From Tenrec ecaudatus (taxonomy: Eukaryota > Chordata > Mammalia > Afrosoricida > Tenrecidae), in the NCBI RefSeq assembly GCF_050624435.1, contig NC_134538.1, forward strand, positions 129,872,937-129,936,936: a DNA stretch of 64,000 nucleotides, written 5' to 3'. Within the stretch, counting starts at the first letter, position 1; the number at the start of each line of letters is the position of its first letter. Both the position numbers and the translations under genes were made by a program. The notes under the pieces were generated by a model that was not told where the DNA came from, ran no database searches, and saw nothing but the letters and a program-made list of their open reading frames with translations. Shown here piece after piece: positions 43,616 to 55,453 of the stretch.

Positions 43616-46040
43616 CTCAAGATTTCTTTAATCAATGTTTTCTTTTTTGTGATATTTTAAATTCTAGACATAAATCTGAAGCATGTCAATATATTTTCAC
43701 ACGTAGGTTATTTATTAATAAGCAATGGTACTTTTGCTTTGCATGAAGAGGTAAGAATACATTCTTCTCTCAGTTTTTGATGGCCTCACATCTTAATGAG
43801 AAGAAGCTCCTCTAAATAAACTTCTGTTTGTTTGGCTAGTACAGAGTGTAACAAAATTTTCAAGGAAGTGATATGATTGGTATTCCTTTCTAAGGATAAT
43901 CTTTCTATTAAATCAATCTCCATGATTCTTTATCCAAGTAACTTTTGTCAACAACACAAATGGGAACTATGCATGTGAACTTTTCCAGATTTAATATACA
44001 GGTAACTTGACTACATCTGTGGGAAGAGACCATGGAGAAGCTCAATATTAGCAGCTAAAACCAGGCCAGGAGCTGACTACAGAACAGAGCATTGATTGCT
44101 CATATGTAAGTTCAACCTGTAGCAGAAAAAATTAAAACAAGTCTATGAGAGCCAAATAAAACCTTGAATCTATCCCACCTGGTTTTGAGAACTTTGCAAC
44201 AACAGATTTTACACATTGAACAATAATGTCAGAATACCGGAAGAGTTGTGGGATGACATCAAAACCATCATTCATAAAGACAGCAAAAGGTCCTTTAAAG
44301 GGCAAAAGAGAAAGAGAACAAATTAGCAAGGATGTCAGAAGGGATTCTGAAGCTTACTTTTAATAATAGAATAGTTAAGACACATTTAAGAAAATAAAAG
44401 TAAAACGACAGAGCAGAAAATTTCAAAGAACAGATCAATAAAATAAGATAAAATATTACAATGAAATGTGCAAAGTTATAGAGTTAGCAAGCCAAAACTA
44501 TTTCCCTAGGTGGTCAAATATCACAGCAGGATTCTCTTTCTATCCAACAGGAACAGAGATTAAGTTGTTTGCCAAAGAAATTGTAATACTCTGGTTCAAA
44601 ACTCTGATCTTTAACTCATTCATCATAAAATTTGGCACGATTCCATGTTTTAGCAGGCACTGGTGTCTGTATGTCCTCCCTTAAATCTCTTTATTGCTCA
44701 CAAAAGTACTTGGTAACACAAACAATTTGCACTTATCAAATAATCTAGAGTTTGTCAGTTTGAAGGTACAAAAGCACCACAGAAGAAAAGCCAAGTAATC
44801 TAGCTAAGAGTATATCCAAAACAACAACAACAACAAACACCCTCCATGGAGAAATTCATATAAGGCATGAGATGGGCATCCATCAAAAATAGCTGCATAG
44901 CAACAGATTTGATTTATGTTTTTATTTGTTTGTTTATGAAGCAGAATGATATTCAGATTTATTCTGCAACTACTAAAATCCCTTCTCTCTATTATAAAGC
45001 TGAAATACAGAGAAATATATTATACATTTTCTGAATAATAATTTTGTGCATTCATTTCAATGTTTCAACAGATTGCTATTTGAGATCTATGAACTTTGAT
45101 ATAATATTCTAAAATGTAAAGTACATCTGAGAGACTGATGAGTCTTGAAATATGAGCAATCATTCTGATTCAATAGGAAATAAGATTTAATATACATGAT
45201 CTTATATTAAAAATAAAAACAAGTTACAAATGTAAATAAATTCTACTCCCAATTGTATTATTTTCCAAAAGATTTTCCTTAACACATCCCATTTCTGCTA
45301 CATTAATCATAGAAGCCACCCCTATGAATAAATCCACATTATTTATTATAGAATCTGAATTGGAAGTCCAATTAAGGAATCACCTAAACATCCCATCAGT
45401 GTCCATTTGAAATTTTAAAAGCACCAAACCCAGTTCTTAAAATTTTATGAAATTATTTCCTATCAAAGGCAAAAGAGATTCTCTGAAGGATTGGATAATG
45501 TCACATGAAAATTGAACAGATGAGAGTAGGTGAATGGAATGAATACATATAAATTTGACAGAAGATATTTTTATATACAAAGTTGTATGTGCTACAAATA
45601 TATCCATGAATATAGTAGATCATACAGAGAATAGCATTTGCAAACTCCTTAACAGTAATCAAATACCTTAAGGGCCTGAGTCACTGGATCTAGAGACTCA
45701 GAGTCATAATCTCAGGAGACATGAAAGTCAATTGACTTGGCATAACATCATTCACAAAGATAATATTATACATCCTATTGTGGTAAATAGAGCCTACAGT
45801 CTTAAATTTTTATAACAGTCTTCTAAAGTATAACTATTATTATCCCCCCATCTAGAGCAAAGGAGAGTGAAGAAAATTGAAGGTGCGTGATAAAGAGTAG
45901 CTGAAAGAACTACTGGACCATGTCAACTACAGCCTCTCCAATCCTGAGACAAGAAAAACTAGATGGTGCTCAGCAGCTACCGATGACAGCTCTAAAAGAT
46001 TCTTGGAGAAAATAAGAGAAATGTCAGGAAAAAATCAAAC
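43616..46040. other. No recognised feature
   Basis: About 2.4 kb of AT-rich sequence with no assigned element; the short (CAA)n tract caacaacaacaacaa lies near 44822-44836. Confidence 0.45.
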
Positions 46041-46044
46041 AGAC

Positions 46045-46460
46045 AAAAAGACTAGGTGTTTTGGTGGGAGAGAGACTGGTGGAACTTACGACCCTTAGAT
46101 ACCACTGAAGTCTGAAACTGAACTCATCATCATGGCTCAACCTTCAGGAAAATGACAGGGAGGCCTGGAAGATAAACTACGATATCAGGAAGGTATATAC
46201 AACTTAGAGCAAACCACCACAGGAGGTCCAAAGGGCAGCATTTTCTCAAGAATAAGGTAGGAATGGACACGAGAGAAAAACAAATGAAAATAGTAAACTT
46301 GGGGAGGCATTGGGAAGAGTGATGTGATATTGTGGGGACAGCAATCAATGTCACAAACCAAAAGTATATACATTGTTTTACGGAAAACCAATTTTCTCTG
46401 AAAACTTTCACTCAAATCACAACAAAAGTTAAAAATAAAAAAATAAAAGATTTTTAAAAG
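46045..46460 (+). mobile_element. Older LINE-like 3' tail, sense
   Basis: ataccactgaagtctgaaac, tgaactcatcatcatggctc, tattgtggggacagcaatca, atgtcacaaaccaaaagtat and gaaaactttcactcaaatca, ending in a run of A-rich sequence. This order matches a 3'-UTR-like tail that I recall from interspersed repeats of elephants and relatives, probably an older L1 lineage. It is unlike the 3' UTR of the L1 at 31-38 kb. Confidence 0.5.
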
Positions 46461-48240
46461 GATTTGAACAGTGTCAAGAGCATACTGATACTTGGAATTT
46501 TTCCACCTTTGAGGAAGCAAATGGTGGAGAGTATTATTTCATTATAATAAGCATTGATGGCATTGAAATTATGCAGCACATGTGTGTCCAAGCCACTTAC
46601 TACTGGGGTTTCTGGAACTCAGACACTTCGAAGCTACTGCAAACTCTGGCGTGAGTGCATCAGTGGTTTCTGGAGTTGCTTTATTGAGTGAGGTCATAAT
46701 AATGGGACAAGAAAGAGAATAATCCAAAAAAGAAATTAAGGTAAAAGGTCCAAAAAGGAAATAAGAAAGCTTGAATGGTAAATAATGTCATAATAGTATC
46801 TCAGACATGCTAACTTCTTTTGCACATTCATCTCCAACTCTATGAAGAGAAAGGATGGGATGTCTGCTTCAAGGAAAGGTCAGGCGGTGCACTGAGAAAC
46901 CCTCTAATGATATGTATACATACTAAGTAAAAAATAATTATGCATGGTGCTAAAGGAAAAAAATCACGGGAAAAAAAGAAGGAAAATGTTCATATGGCGA
47001 AAGAGGAAAGACATTTGAGACCCAGAGTGGCACTTCTGGGCTGATAGAAATGGCTAGAGGATGGCCTTTTAGCAATCCAGTGTCACTTGAGACCTTAGGC
47101 ACTTAAGGAGGGAAGTGGCCAAGAAAACATTGCATAACTCCAGGCTCCCCTGATAACGATAATCCAGGCAAGTAGGCAGTGAAATATTCTCATATCTACA
47201 ACCAGAAAGAAGCGAAGGAAGCTCTCTATCCTGGCTCTAAACGGGGAAAATAAAGTATTTATAGAGAATGTTAAATTGCAGTTGTATTTCTCAGGGGGGT
47301 TGGTGTATAGTTGTATACTAGAAGATGATACAGGAATCCCAAGGTCAGAAATTAACAATAGCAGAAAACAAAAATGGCCCTGAAATGGTCTACCTTATGT
47401 CCACCTTGGCAAGAAACAAGCCCAACTGCAGCCAAGGGAGCCGCACTCCTCAGGCCACAGTGTAAGCCGTCAAGGAAAAACAGATCCCGCATGGGGAGTT
47501 CAAGTCCACCTTTAAAAATGTCAAAATCTAAAAGGAAGCTGTCTGCAACAAAGGATTTGATGGCTATAAAAAGCAGATGATTAAAGTCTCAAAATCTCAC
47601 ATTCTAAAATCACAATTTAAGTGAAACTATAAAGCAAGTATACTCAAAGTAATTCAAATGATTAAACCATCATGAGAGGAAAAAAAAGACATAAGAATTC
47701 TAAAAGAAATACTAGGAATCCTATAAAGTGGGGTGTGGATATAATCAATTATATTTTTTGAGTAGGTTAAATAGCATGAAGAATAAACATGAAGGAGAAA
47801 GGAGGCTATCACCTAGAATGTAGCACAGAGACAAATGACAAAGAGGATAAAATAGAGAAGACTTAATATGTTCTCATTGCCAAATATAGGACAGAGAGGA
47901 GAGAATGGAGAGACTGGAGGGTACCATGTAAAGCAACCATTGCCAAAAATTTTTAAGAGTTGATGGGAAATACCTGTCTCCCAGTCCAGAAAGCTCAATA
48001 GATCCCAAGCAAAGTAAATAAAAGAAAACCACATCACTATGAGTATGGTGATAGTGAAATCAGAGGAGATTCTAAAAGCACCTAATGGGAAGAGATAAGT
48101 TATTTAAAAAGAAATATCAATTAGAATTACATTTAACTTAACAGCAAAATTGAACATCAGGAAAATATCTTGAATGTGCTGAAAAACATTTAACTGTCTA
48201 AATGAGTCCAATAAGTGACAGTCATTAAAGTGAATTTTCT
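46461..48240. other. No recognised feature
   Basis: A 68-codon ATG frame at 47374-47580 is basic and serine-rich, with no known domain. Nothing else is assignable. Confidence 0.4.
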
Positions 48241-48244
48241 TGAC

Positions 48245-49520
48245 CAACACATAAAGCATAGAAAGAAGTTATAATACATGTAATACGAGTCACTTTGTCC
48301 TAGAGGAGAAGGCCAAGCTTCCCTGGAGTTATTGCTGAAAAAGAAGCCTTCAGGAATTGATGGAAAATGCCAACTGGGATGTTTCAACAAATGAAATCTT
48401 GGAAGCATTCACTCATTTCTGCCAAAATATTTGGAAGACAGCTACCTGGCCAACTGACTTGAAGAGATCCATATGTTAATCCATTTCAAAGGAAAGAAGA
48501 CCCAGCAGATTGTGGAAATTATCAAACTACATTATAATAGTGCACATTACAAAAATTTTGCTGACGATAATAAAAAATGGTTGCATTTGTAAACCAAGAT
48601 GAAACTGCCAGAAATGGAAGTATAATTTTGAATAGTTAGTGGAGTGAATGATACCAATGCAGACATCAGATACATCCTGCCTGGAAACAGGGAATACAAG
48701 AAAGGCACCTACCTGTGTTTCATTCAACCGACCGGATCATAGCAGATTATGGACAACTGTGTACAACAGGGAATTTCAGAAGGCCTAATTGTGTTCAGGC
48801 AGAACACGTATGTAGATCAAGGGGCAGTCATTTAAACAGAGCAAGGCAGTTGCAACATGGCTTAAAATTGGAATTCCAATTACAGCATTACAACCACATC
48901 TTCACATAAAGAAAACAAAGTCCTTACAGTTGGACAAAAAAGCAGCATCATGATACATGAAGAAAATATGAAGTTGTCGACAATTTCATTTTACTTGGAT
49001 CCACAATCAGCATCAAGGAAATAGCAATCAAGAAAGCAAATGATGTATTAGGCAAAACTGTTGCAGAAAACCTCTTCAAATGGTTAAACGCAAAGTTGTC
49101 ACTTTGAGGACTGAGATGTGTTTTACTGAGCCATGTCCTAGACAAGTAAAAGGTGCACAATGAAAGGAATGCAAAAGAATCATTGATGCCTTTGAATTAT
49201 AGTATTGATAAGAAATATTGAATATATCATAGATTGCCAAAAGAGAAAATCTGCCTTGGATGAAGTGCAGCCAAAGTGCTTCATGGGTACAAAGGTGGAG
49301 AGGCTTTGTGTCTTGTGCTTTGGACACGTTATCAGGAAAGAGCAGCCACTAGAGAAAGACATCATGCTCTATAAAGTGAAGGATCAGTAAAAGAGGAAGC
49401 CCGTTCCTGAGAGGTATTGACACAATGGCTGCCGCAATGGACTCAAAGTGAGCCACATTTGTGAGGAAGGTGCAGCACTGTACAATATTCCAATCTCCTG
49501 TCCCAAGGGTCAAAAAAGGT
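48245..49520 (+). mobile_element. RTE-class LINE copy, sense, with internal losses
   Basis: Sense RTE sequence: agaagccttcaggaattgat, gccaaaatatttggaagaca, cccagcagattgtggaaatt, ttggatccacaatcagcatc, gcaaagttgtcactttgagg, ggacacgttatcaggaaaga and caatggctgccgcaatggac. It spans the linker region to the 3' end of the ORF, with a deletion where the YADD region should be (near 48800-48850). Stops are frequent. Confidence 0.88.
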
Positions 49521-50210
49521 ACCTACCAACCACGGGTGCATGTCAGGAAGTAAAAAACACAGAGTGGAAGAACAAAACCAACAAAGCAAGAGGGGAGAAG
49601 GAAATATAAAAACAAAAGTACATCTAAATAAGCTTTGATTATAAAATTAAATTAGATTAAGTTTTCTTTGTAACATCACATGATTTACCCTAAGAATAAT
49701 GAATATATTTGAGAATGTTAAAAATGAAATGGATGAGTATGAACACATCAAATCTTATATGATTGTACTCTTAAGATGTAAGCACTTTATGTAAATTATA
49801 CCCCAGAATGTTGACTTTTAAAAATTAATAGTGCCAAAATATTATATAATAACTAGTCTGATAAAGGGCATTGATTACACAAAAAGAATTCTAACGTATG
49901 CATATTGTTTGAGAGACTAATAGGAATAATGATTAAATTTAGACTGTAACAAGATGGAGTGTGTATTGAATACGTAAAGGTAATACAAAAAGCCAGAACA
50001 AAAACAATGTAATTCCCAAGGAAACTGGGACTGACATGTTCTCAGCCTTCATTTGGTGTAACTTTGCAAATGTAAGCATGGTATGTAAATTATGTGGCAG
50101 TAGCAGTTATCAGGGGCAAGATGATCTAGAAAACGTTCACTAGAAGGTTATTTAAGTGAAAGTATAAACAGAAACAAATAAGCCGAATAGACACAAAGGA
50201 TACACTCCAG
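49521..50210. other. No recognised feature
   Basis: AT-rich, nothing assigned. Confidence 0.4.
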
Positions 50211-50211
50211 A

Positions 50212-50390
50212 GAGGCCTGCTGGCAGCATAGGGTAAGTGTTAGCCAGCTAATCACAAGGGCAGCACTTTGAACGCACCAGCTGCTAGGGGGAGGAAGAAG
50301 AAGCTACCTGCTGGTGGCGAGATTTATTGACTTGGAAACATATAGGAGCATTATGAGTTAGAATCCTAAATGTCATTGAGTTTTGCTTCT
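50212..50390 (+). mobile_element. AfroSINE-like copy
   Basis: aggcctgctggcagcatagg, tagccagctaatcacaaggg, gaagctacctgctggtggcg and ggagcattatgagttagaat are in family order. Confidence 0.75.
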
Positions 50391-50568
50391 TTAGAATGTG
50401 TATTCAAATAAAGGACGCCGTAGCCCAACCCCACTGCGTCAGGCAGGCAGTCTCCTCTTCCTCAGCAGGAGCAGCTAGTGGGTTTGAACACAGAGGAGAG
50501 AATGCAGGAGGGTAAATCAAAAAGTACTGCTCCAAAGAAATCAGATAGTGCCTGGCTATGAAAAAAGG

Positions 50569-51075
50569 GCATCCAGGGTGGATGATCCCTTCCAGACCAG
50601 TGGTGAGTGTGGCCATACCGGGAGGGTAGAGGGAGGGTGGAGTGGAAAGGGGGAACTGATTACAAGGATCTACATATGACCTCCTTCCTGAAGGACGGAC
50701 AACAGAAAAGTGGATGAAAGCCTGAGATGTCGGACAATGCAAGATATGACAAAATAATAATTTATAAATTATCAGGGGTTCATGAGGGAGGAGGCAGCGG
50801 GGATAAAGGGGAAAAATGAGGAGCTGATGCCAGGGGCTTAAGTGGAGAACAAATGTTTTGAGAATGATGAGGGAAATGAATGTACAAATGTGCTTTACAC
50901 AATTGATGCATGTATGGATTGTGATAAGAGTTGTATGAGCCCCTAATGAAATGATTTAATAAAAAAAGAAAAATGATGATGGGAACAGATGTACAGATGT
51001 GCTTGACACAATGGATGAATGTATGGATTGTGATAAGAGCTGTAAGAGTCCCCAATAAAAGTATTTAATAAAACA
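50569..51075 (+). mobile_element. L1 3'-end fragment with doubled 3' terminus
   Basis: Begins inside the 3' UTR at catccagggtggatgatccc, passes ggaactgattacaaggatct and gtatggattgtgataagagt, and reaches gagcccctaatgaaatg at about 50953. After an A-rich linker a second copy of the last about 100 bp follows (50974-51058, tgtacagatgtgcttgacac to agtccccaataaaag) and an A-rich tail. Same plan as at 8909-9994 and 20611-21064. Target duplications are not resolved here. Confidence 0.85.
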
Positions 51076-51121
51076 TAATAATAAAATAATATCTTAAAAA
51101 AAACTTGTCCACCCCCCAAAA

Positions 51122-51230
51122 AAGAATGATGTCTGGGTTCTTAAAAGCTTGTCCTTAAACAAGCAGCCATCTAAGTGAGGTATCACTTAAATCCACATGG
51201 AAGCACACACAGCTTGCATGATCCAAGATT
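51122..51230 (+). mobile_element. Small L1 3'-UTR fragment, sense
   Basis: gaatgatgtctgggttctta, aaacaagcagccatctaag and cacatggaagcacacacagc match an upstream part of the L1 3' UTR (about 37395-37445 of the complete copy). It may be a remnant of a separate, older L1. Confidence 0.7.
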
Positions 51231-52155
51231 TATCAATAATATAATCCAAATCTGAAGGAAGGAATGGTACCAGAGTTTACATTGTGAACGCTTTGTTTGT
51301 AGAAGGTTCTGGACAACAGTGGATACCCAAAATTCACTTACAGGATCTGTATGTAAAGTCTGTGATGACTTCCCTCTGACCATAGTGGAGGGATATATGT
51401 GGATAGGATTGAGGGATGAATATAGTAGATTAAAATGTAGCATTTCACTTGAAAGCTTAAAATTTAACATCGGATTTGATCCCCCAATTTTGCTCAAAAG
51501 TTCTAGCTGTTGAAAAAAACAGGCTGGGGTGGGGGGAGCAATAAACATATGTGGAGGAAACTTTGAAGGAATCCCCTCTGAACATAGTCTTTTTAGCATG
51601 CAGAATGCATTGAGAAGTAGATTATGGCAGATATAATTACATTAAAATCTAACACCTTATCATTTGAGCTCCCTTTTGGTCCATATTAAATTTGTTCTAA
51701 TTTTTTATATTCTCTGTTTTCTTCCCAACTGGGCTATGTCTCTATTGTATTTTGTCCTATTGTTAGATTTTTTTTATTCTCTCTTTTGTATATTTGTAGG
51801 CTTTACATTATACAGGATGGGTGAATCTGTAGCAACAATAACTAAATTAAGTGTTCTTTGGGAACTAAGGGCAGGGGAGGTTGGAGGGAAATGGGGAGCT
51901 AATAACCAGGAGTACAAGAAAAAAGGAAATGTTCTAAAATTGCTTTTGGTAATGATAGTACAATACTTCTTCATATGATTGAACTACTGAATTGTATGAT
52001 ATTTGGATTATGTCCCAACAAAACTGTTGAATATATATAGTTTGGATTTATGTGTTTAAACAGTCAAAATGTGCTTAAACAAGTCTTTGTTATCAGCGAG
52101 TTGCTTTAAACAACTTCTCTTTGTAATAAATGTGTCTTATTTTAATTAAAACTAT
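51231..52155. other. No recognised feature
   Basis: No element assigned. Confidence 0.4.
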
Positions 52156-52156
52156 C

Positions 52157-52345
52157 CAAAATCCACTGCCATCTGATTGATTCCAATTTACAGCAATACT
52201 ATAGGACGAAATAGAACTGCTCCTTTAGGTTTCTAAGAATGTAAATCTTTCTGAGGACAGCCCCAACTTTCCTCTGAGGATCAGCTGGTGGGATTGAAAT
52301 GGCTGGTATTGTGGTTAGAAGCCCACTACTTAACATATTTTGCCA
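52157..52345 (-). mobile_element. AfroSINE-like copy, antisense
   Basis: aaaatccactgccatctgat, tgattccaatttacagcaat, actataggacgaaatagaac, agaatgtaaatctttctgag and attgtggttagaagcccac in antisense order. Confidence 0.85.
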
Positions 52346-52351
52346 CAAGCC

Positions 52352-52512
52352 AGAACTCAACCCTCAAATTGATTCTGACTCATAGTGGCCCTATAGGACA
52401 GGGTAGAACAGCCTCTGCAGGTTTCCAAGACTGTAACTTTTTTTAGGAATAGAAAGACTCATTTTTCTCCAGCAGAGTGACTGGTGGTTTTGAACTATTG
52501 ACCTATGCCACC
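52352..52512 (-). mobile_element. AfroSINE-like copy, antisense
   Basis: ctcaaattgattctgactca, tagtggccctataggacagg, gcaggtttccaagactgtaa and gagtgactggtggttttgaa. Independent second copy directly next to the previous one. Confidence 0.85.
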
Positions 52513-54015
52513 TTTAATCTCATTTCTCTCACTACTGTGGAATCCATGACTATTAGTGCCTTCTGTGGGGATCTGCTGGGACAATGAAGTGCAAGGCAGA
52601 GATCAGTATAGATGAGTGTGATGATTTTTCTGGGATTCCCAAGAAGAAATCTAGATAGGAGGTCTTAAAAGTCATGGGGTGATCACAGGACCTTATTTTT
52701 AAAATTTAAGAAAATTTCAAAAGAAGTTGCACAAACATTTATTTTTTCCATCATGAGAATGCACCTGCTCATTCTTTAAAAGTAACAAATCCTGTCATAA
52801 GGTTCTACTTGCCCCTTAATATTTATTTTTGCCCCCTACCAAAAAATTGATCATTGAATATGATTTGAGTCCCTTGAAGATGTCAACATTGCCTCTGTGA
52901 GCTGATTATAAAACAAAATTCTTCAGGGGAGGGTTAAAGCAATGGAAATGTTGCCTTCAGAAATAGATAGAACCAGATGGAACATATGTTGAGAAAAAAA
53001 TAGCTTTACATTTTGATATTTTTGTTAAATACAAATCTATATGGTGTTTTAGCAATACTTTTTGACTTACATGTGTGTGTGTGTGTGTGTGGGTGTGAGC
53101 CAGTGTGTACCAGCAGAAAATGTCAGTTTTTATGGAAATATCTAAAGTCACTTTCCAGTAGATTGACCAGTTTAGTCCAGAGAGTGGAATGGTCAGCTAC
53201 CATGGAATAAGGCACAAAAATCCCCCCCAATAAGATGGATCCCTTTTGCTATGTAAACTATGATCCTGTAGCTTCTGATGGGGCCACACTACAGTACAAA
53301 TGTGCCATATAGATCCTGGAGTCCCTGTACTGAGAGTCTCCTAGATCCAGGACCCAAAGAGTTGTAACCCTAGGCTGTCAGCAAGAGAAGTTTGAGACCA
53401 GAAAAAGATAACTTGATAGGCCACTTGGCCCAGAGAAGGAGATGGCCACAGGTAGCTTGCTGATGCGTGAAACAATGGAGCTCAATGTTTGGGGGTAGTA
53501 GGCTTACAGGAAGAATGGGGGCACTTCAGACATTGGTGAAACTAAAAATGATTCTTGCCAATGCAAGCAGGAAGCATAAAGGAGTCCTGTATGGCTGAGA
53601 GAGGGAGAGAGGGAGCAAGGGAGGAAGGGAGGGAAAGAAACTGCCCCATACTAAAAGGAGAGATGTTCCCATAATGGAGGACTCAGCCAGACCTTGACTA
53701 GATTCTTCCTGTCACTGATCCTGTACCCGTTACTTCCAAAATAATCCAAATCCTAGGTTATACCCCTAATAAACCATATAACTGAGTATGGAGTTCTCTG
53801 TGATCATTTCAACAAAGTATCAATCACAGCAGGGTAGAGTGCCCTCAGGAGGATGGCCAGGGTGTCCATTAGTAAAAAGGGTTGAATCTGACAGGTCTAG
53901 CTAACCAAGCTCCACCTCATATAAATCTTCTTTGGCCTGAAGTTTATTCTCATTCTCTCTGAATTCAGATGAGATATAACACTAATCCATTACCAATATG
54001 TGGTTCTTCTATTGT
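52513..54015. other. No recognised gene; one (TG)n microsatellite
   Basis: No element assigned besides the microsatellite at 53070-53092 and a GA-rich run (gagagagggagagagggagc) near 53596-53640. Confidence 0.4.
53070..53092. repeat. (TG)n microsatellite
   Basis: A run of about ten TG units, atgtgtgtgtgtgtgtgtgt, then gggtgtgagcc. Confidence 0.92.
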
Positions 54016-54017
54016 TG

Positions 54018-54305
54018 CAGGTGTTGTTGAGTAGGATATCACTCATAGTAGCCCCATGTCGACCAAAAGAAACCACTGCCTGATCCTGTACCATCCTCAC
54101 AATCTTTTCTGTGTTTGAGCTTACTGTTATAGTCACTGTGCTAATCTATCACCTTTTCAAATTTCCTCTTTTTTGCTGCTACTCTCCCAAGCATCATGAT
54201 ATTCTTCTCCAGGTCCCTCCTGATAATGCTTCCAAAACATGTGACATGAGTTTTACTGTCCTGACTGGTCAGAATTTACAGGCTATTCTACTTCCAAGAT
54301 TCAAC
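54018..54305 (-). mobile_element. RTE-class LINE fragment, antisense
   Basis: tgttgcaggtgttgttgagt, aaaccactgcctgatcctgt, gtttgagcttactgttatag, gatattcttctccaggtccc and caggctattctacttccaag match the antisense RTE 3' end. It lies directly beside the mariner/SPIN nest. Confidence 0.8.
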
Positions 54306-54374
54306 AAAATCAATCAAACACACACACGCACCTCCAAGAAGTTCTGGAACAAATTCATAATTATAACTATGTAA

Positions 54375-54839
54375 CTGTATGAGGTGGTACCCCTCCAAAA
54401 AACTAGAATTTCTTTCAAAGCTATGTATCTATGTAATTAATTTTGTTTTACAAAACAACCCTATCACTTTAAAAGCGCTTCCATTACACTTAGCACATTT
54501 GTCAGATTGGCGATTCCATTCTTGGAAACATTTTTCAAACTCATCTGTTTGGATGGCTGGGAGCACCTCCCTTATTTTTGATTCACCTCTTCTATTTCAT
54601 CAAATAGCTGTCCTTTCATGTCCCTCTTCATTCACAGAAACCAAAAAATGTTGCATGGAGTGAGGTCAGGTGAGTAAGGTTCTCGGGGTAAGAAAGGCAT
54701 GCTGTTTTTTTGACCAAAACTGGTGCACTGAGATGCGTGAACAGGTGCATTGCTGTGGTGGCAAATCCAGTCCCCCATCTGCCACAAATCAGGCCTTTAT
54801 GTCACTCGCTGTTACGCAATCTTTTCAGAACCTCTAAAT
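54375..54839 (-). pseudogene. Mariner transposase remnant, C-terminal part
   Basis: On the minus strand the codons give DWICHHSNAPVHASQ, then PREPYSPDLTPCN (54656-54690) and later FPRMESPI/KCAK-like residues. The order HHDNAPAH ... PYSPDLAPCDFFLF ... CF..W..R..KC is the C-terminal half of mariner transposases; the third catalytic Asp of the D,D34D triad falls at PDLTPCN, where the usual D is N. The rest continues on the far side of the SPIN insertion, at 57690. Confidence 0.8.
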
Positions 54840-54855
54840 CAGTGGTTCTCAACCT
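54840..54855 (+). repeat. SPIN terminal inverted repeat, left
   Basis: Sequence cagtggttctcaacct; perfect inverse of 57674-57689. At this end (the transposase 3' side) the similarity stops after 16 bp. Confidence 0.95.
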
Positions 54856-55453
54856 TCCTACGCAGCCCTTTAAGACAGTTCCTCATGTTGTGGAACCATA
54901 AAACTCCAACCATAAAATTATTTTTGTTGCTACTTCATAACTGTAACTTTGCTACTGTTATGAATCATAATATAAATATTTTATATGCAGGATGTATTTT
55001 CATTGTTATAAAGTGAACATAATTAAAGCATAGTGATTAATCATAAAACAATATGTGATTCCATATTGTGAAATATTTATTTCTAATTACAAATGAACGA
55101 ATTTTGTTCTGAAGCATGGTGTAGCATGGGTAACAGTCTTAATATAACAAAAAGTCAATGTCAGTGCAAAGGTTGAGGTAGTTTCTTTCTCACCAGATCA
55201 GTCGTTGCTAGAGCACAAAGAAGATCATCTTCCACATCGAGTCTACTTCTCTATTTACACTTGATAAGCAACAAGCTGGAAAACCCTGTTTCTTTGTTGT
55301 TGTTTTTAAATGTAGCCACTTTCCAGGATCTTAATGATCTCAATTATCCTTAAAGCTCCTAACATGGCTTTACTGCTATTGCCAGCTTTTTCTTAATATC
55401 TGCAGAAACACATTCAAGTTAGCAGAATCAATGGCTGGCTGGAAAACCCTGTT

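Noticed and set aside
47374..47580. 68-codon ATG frame, basic and serine-rich
   Set aside because: No domain, no splice or promoter context and no resemblance to known proteins. Such lengths occur by chance in 64 kb.
54111..54374. 87-codon plus-strand frame
   Set aside because: Covers an antisense RTE fragment and the adjacent mariner edge; no independent support.
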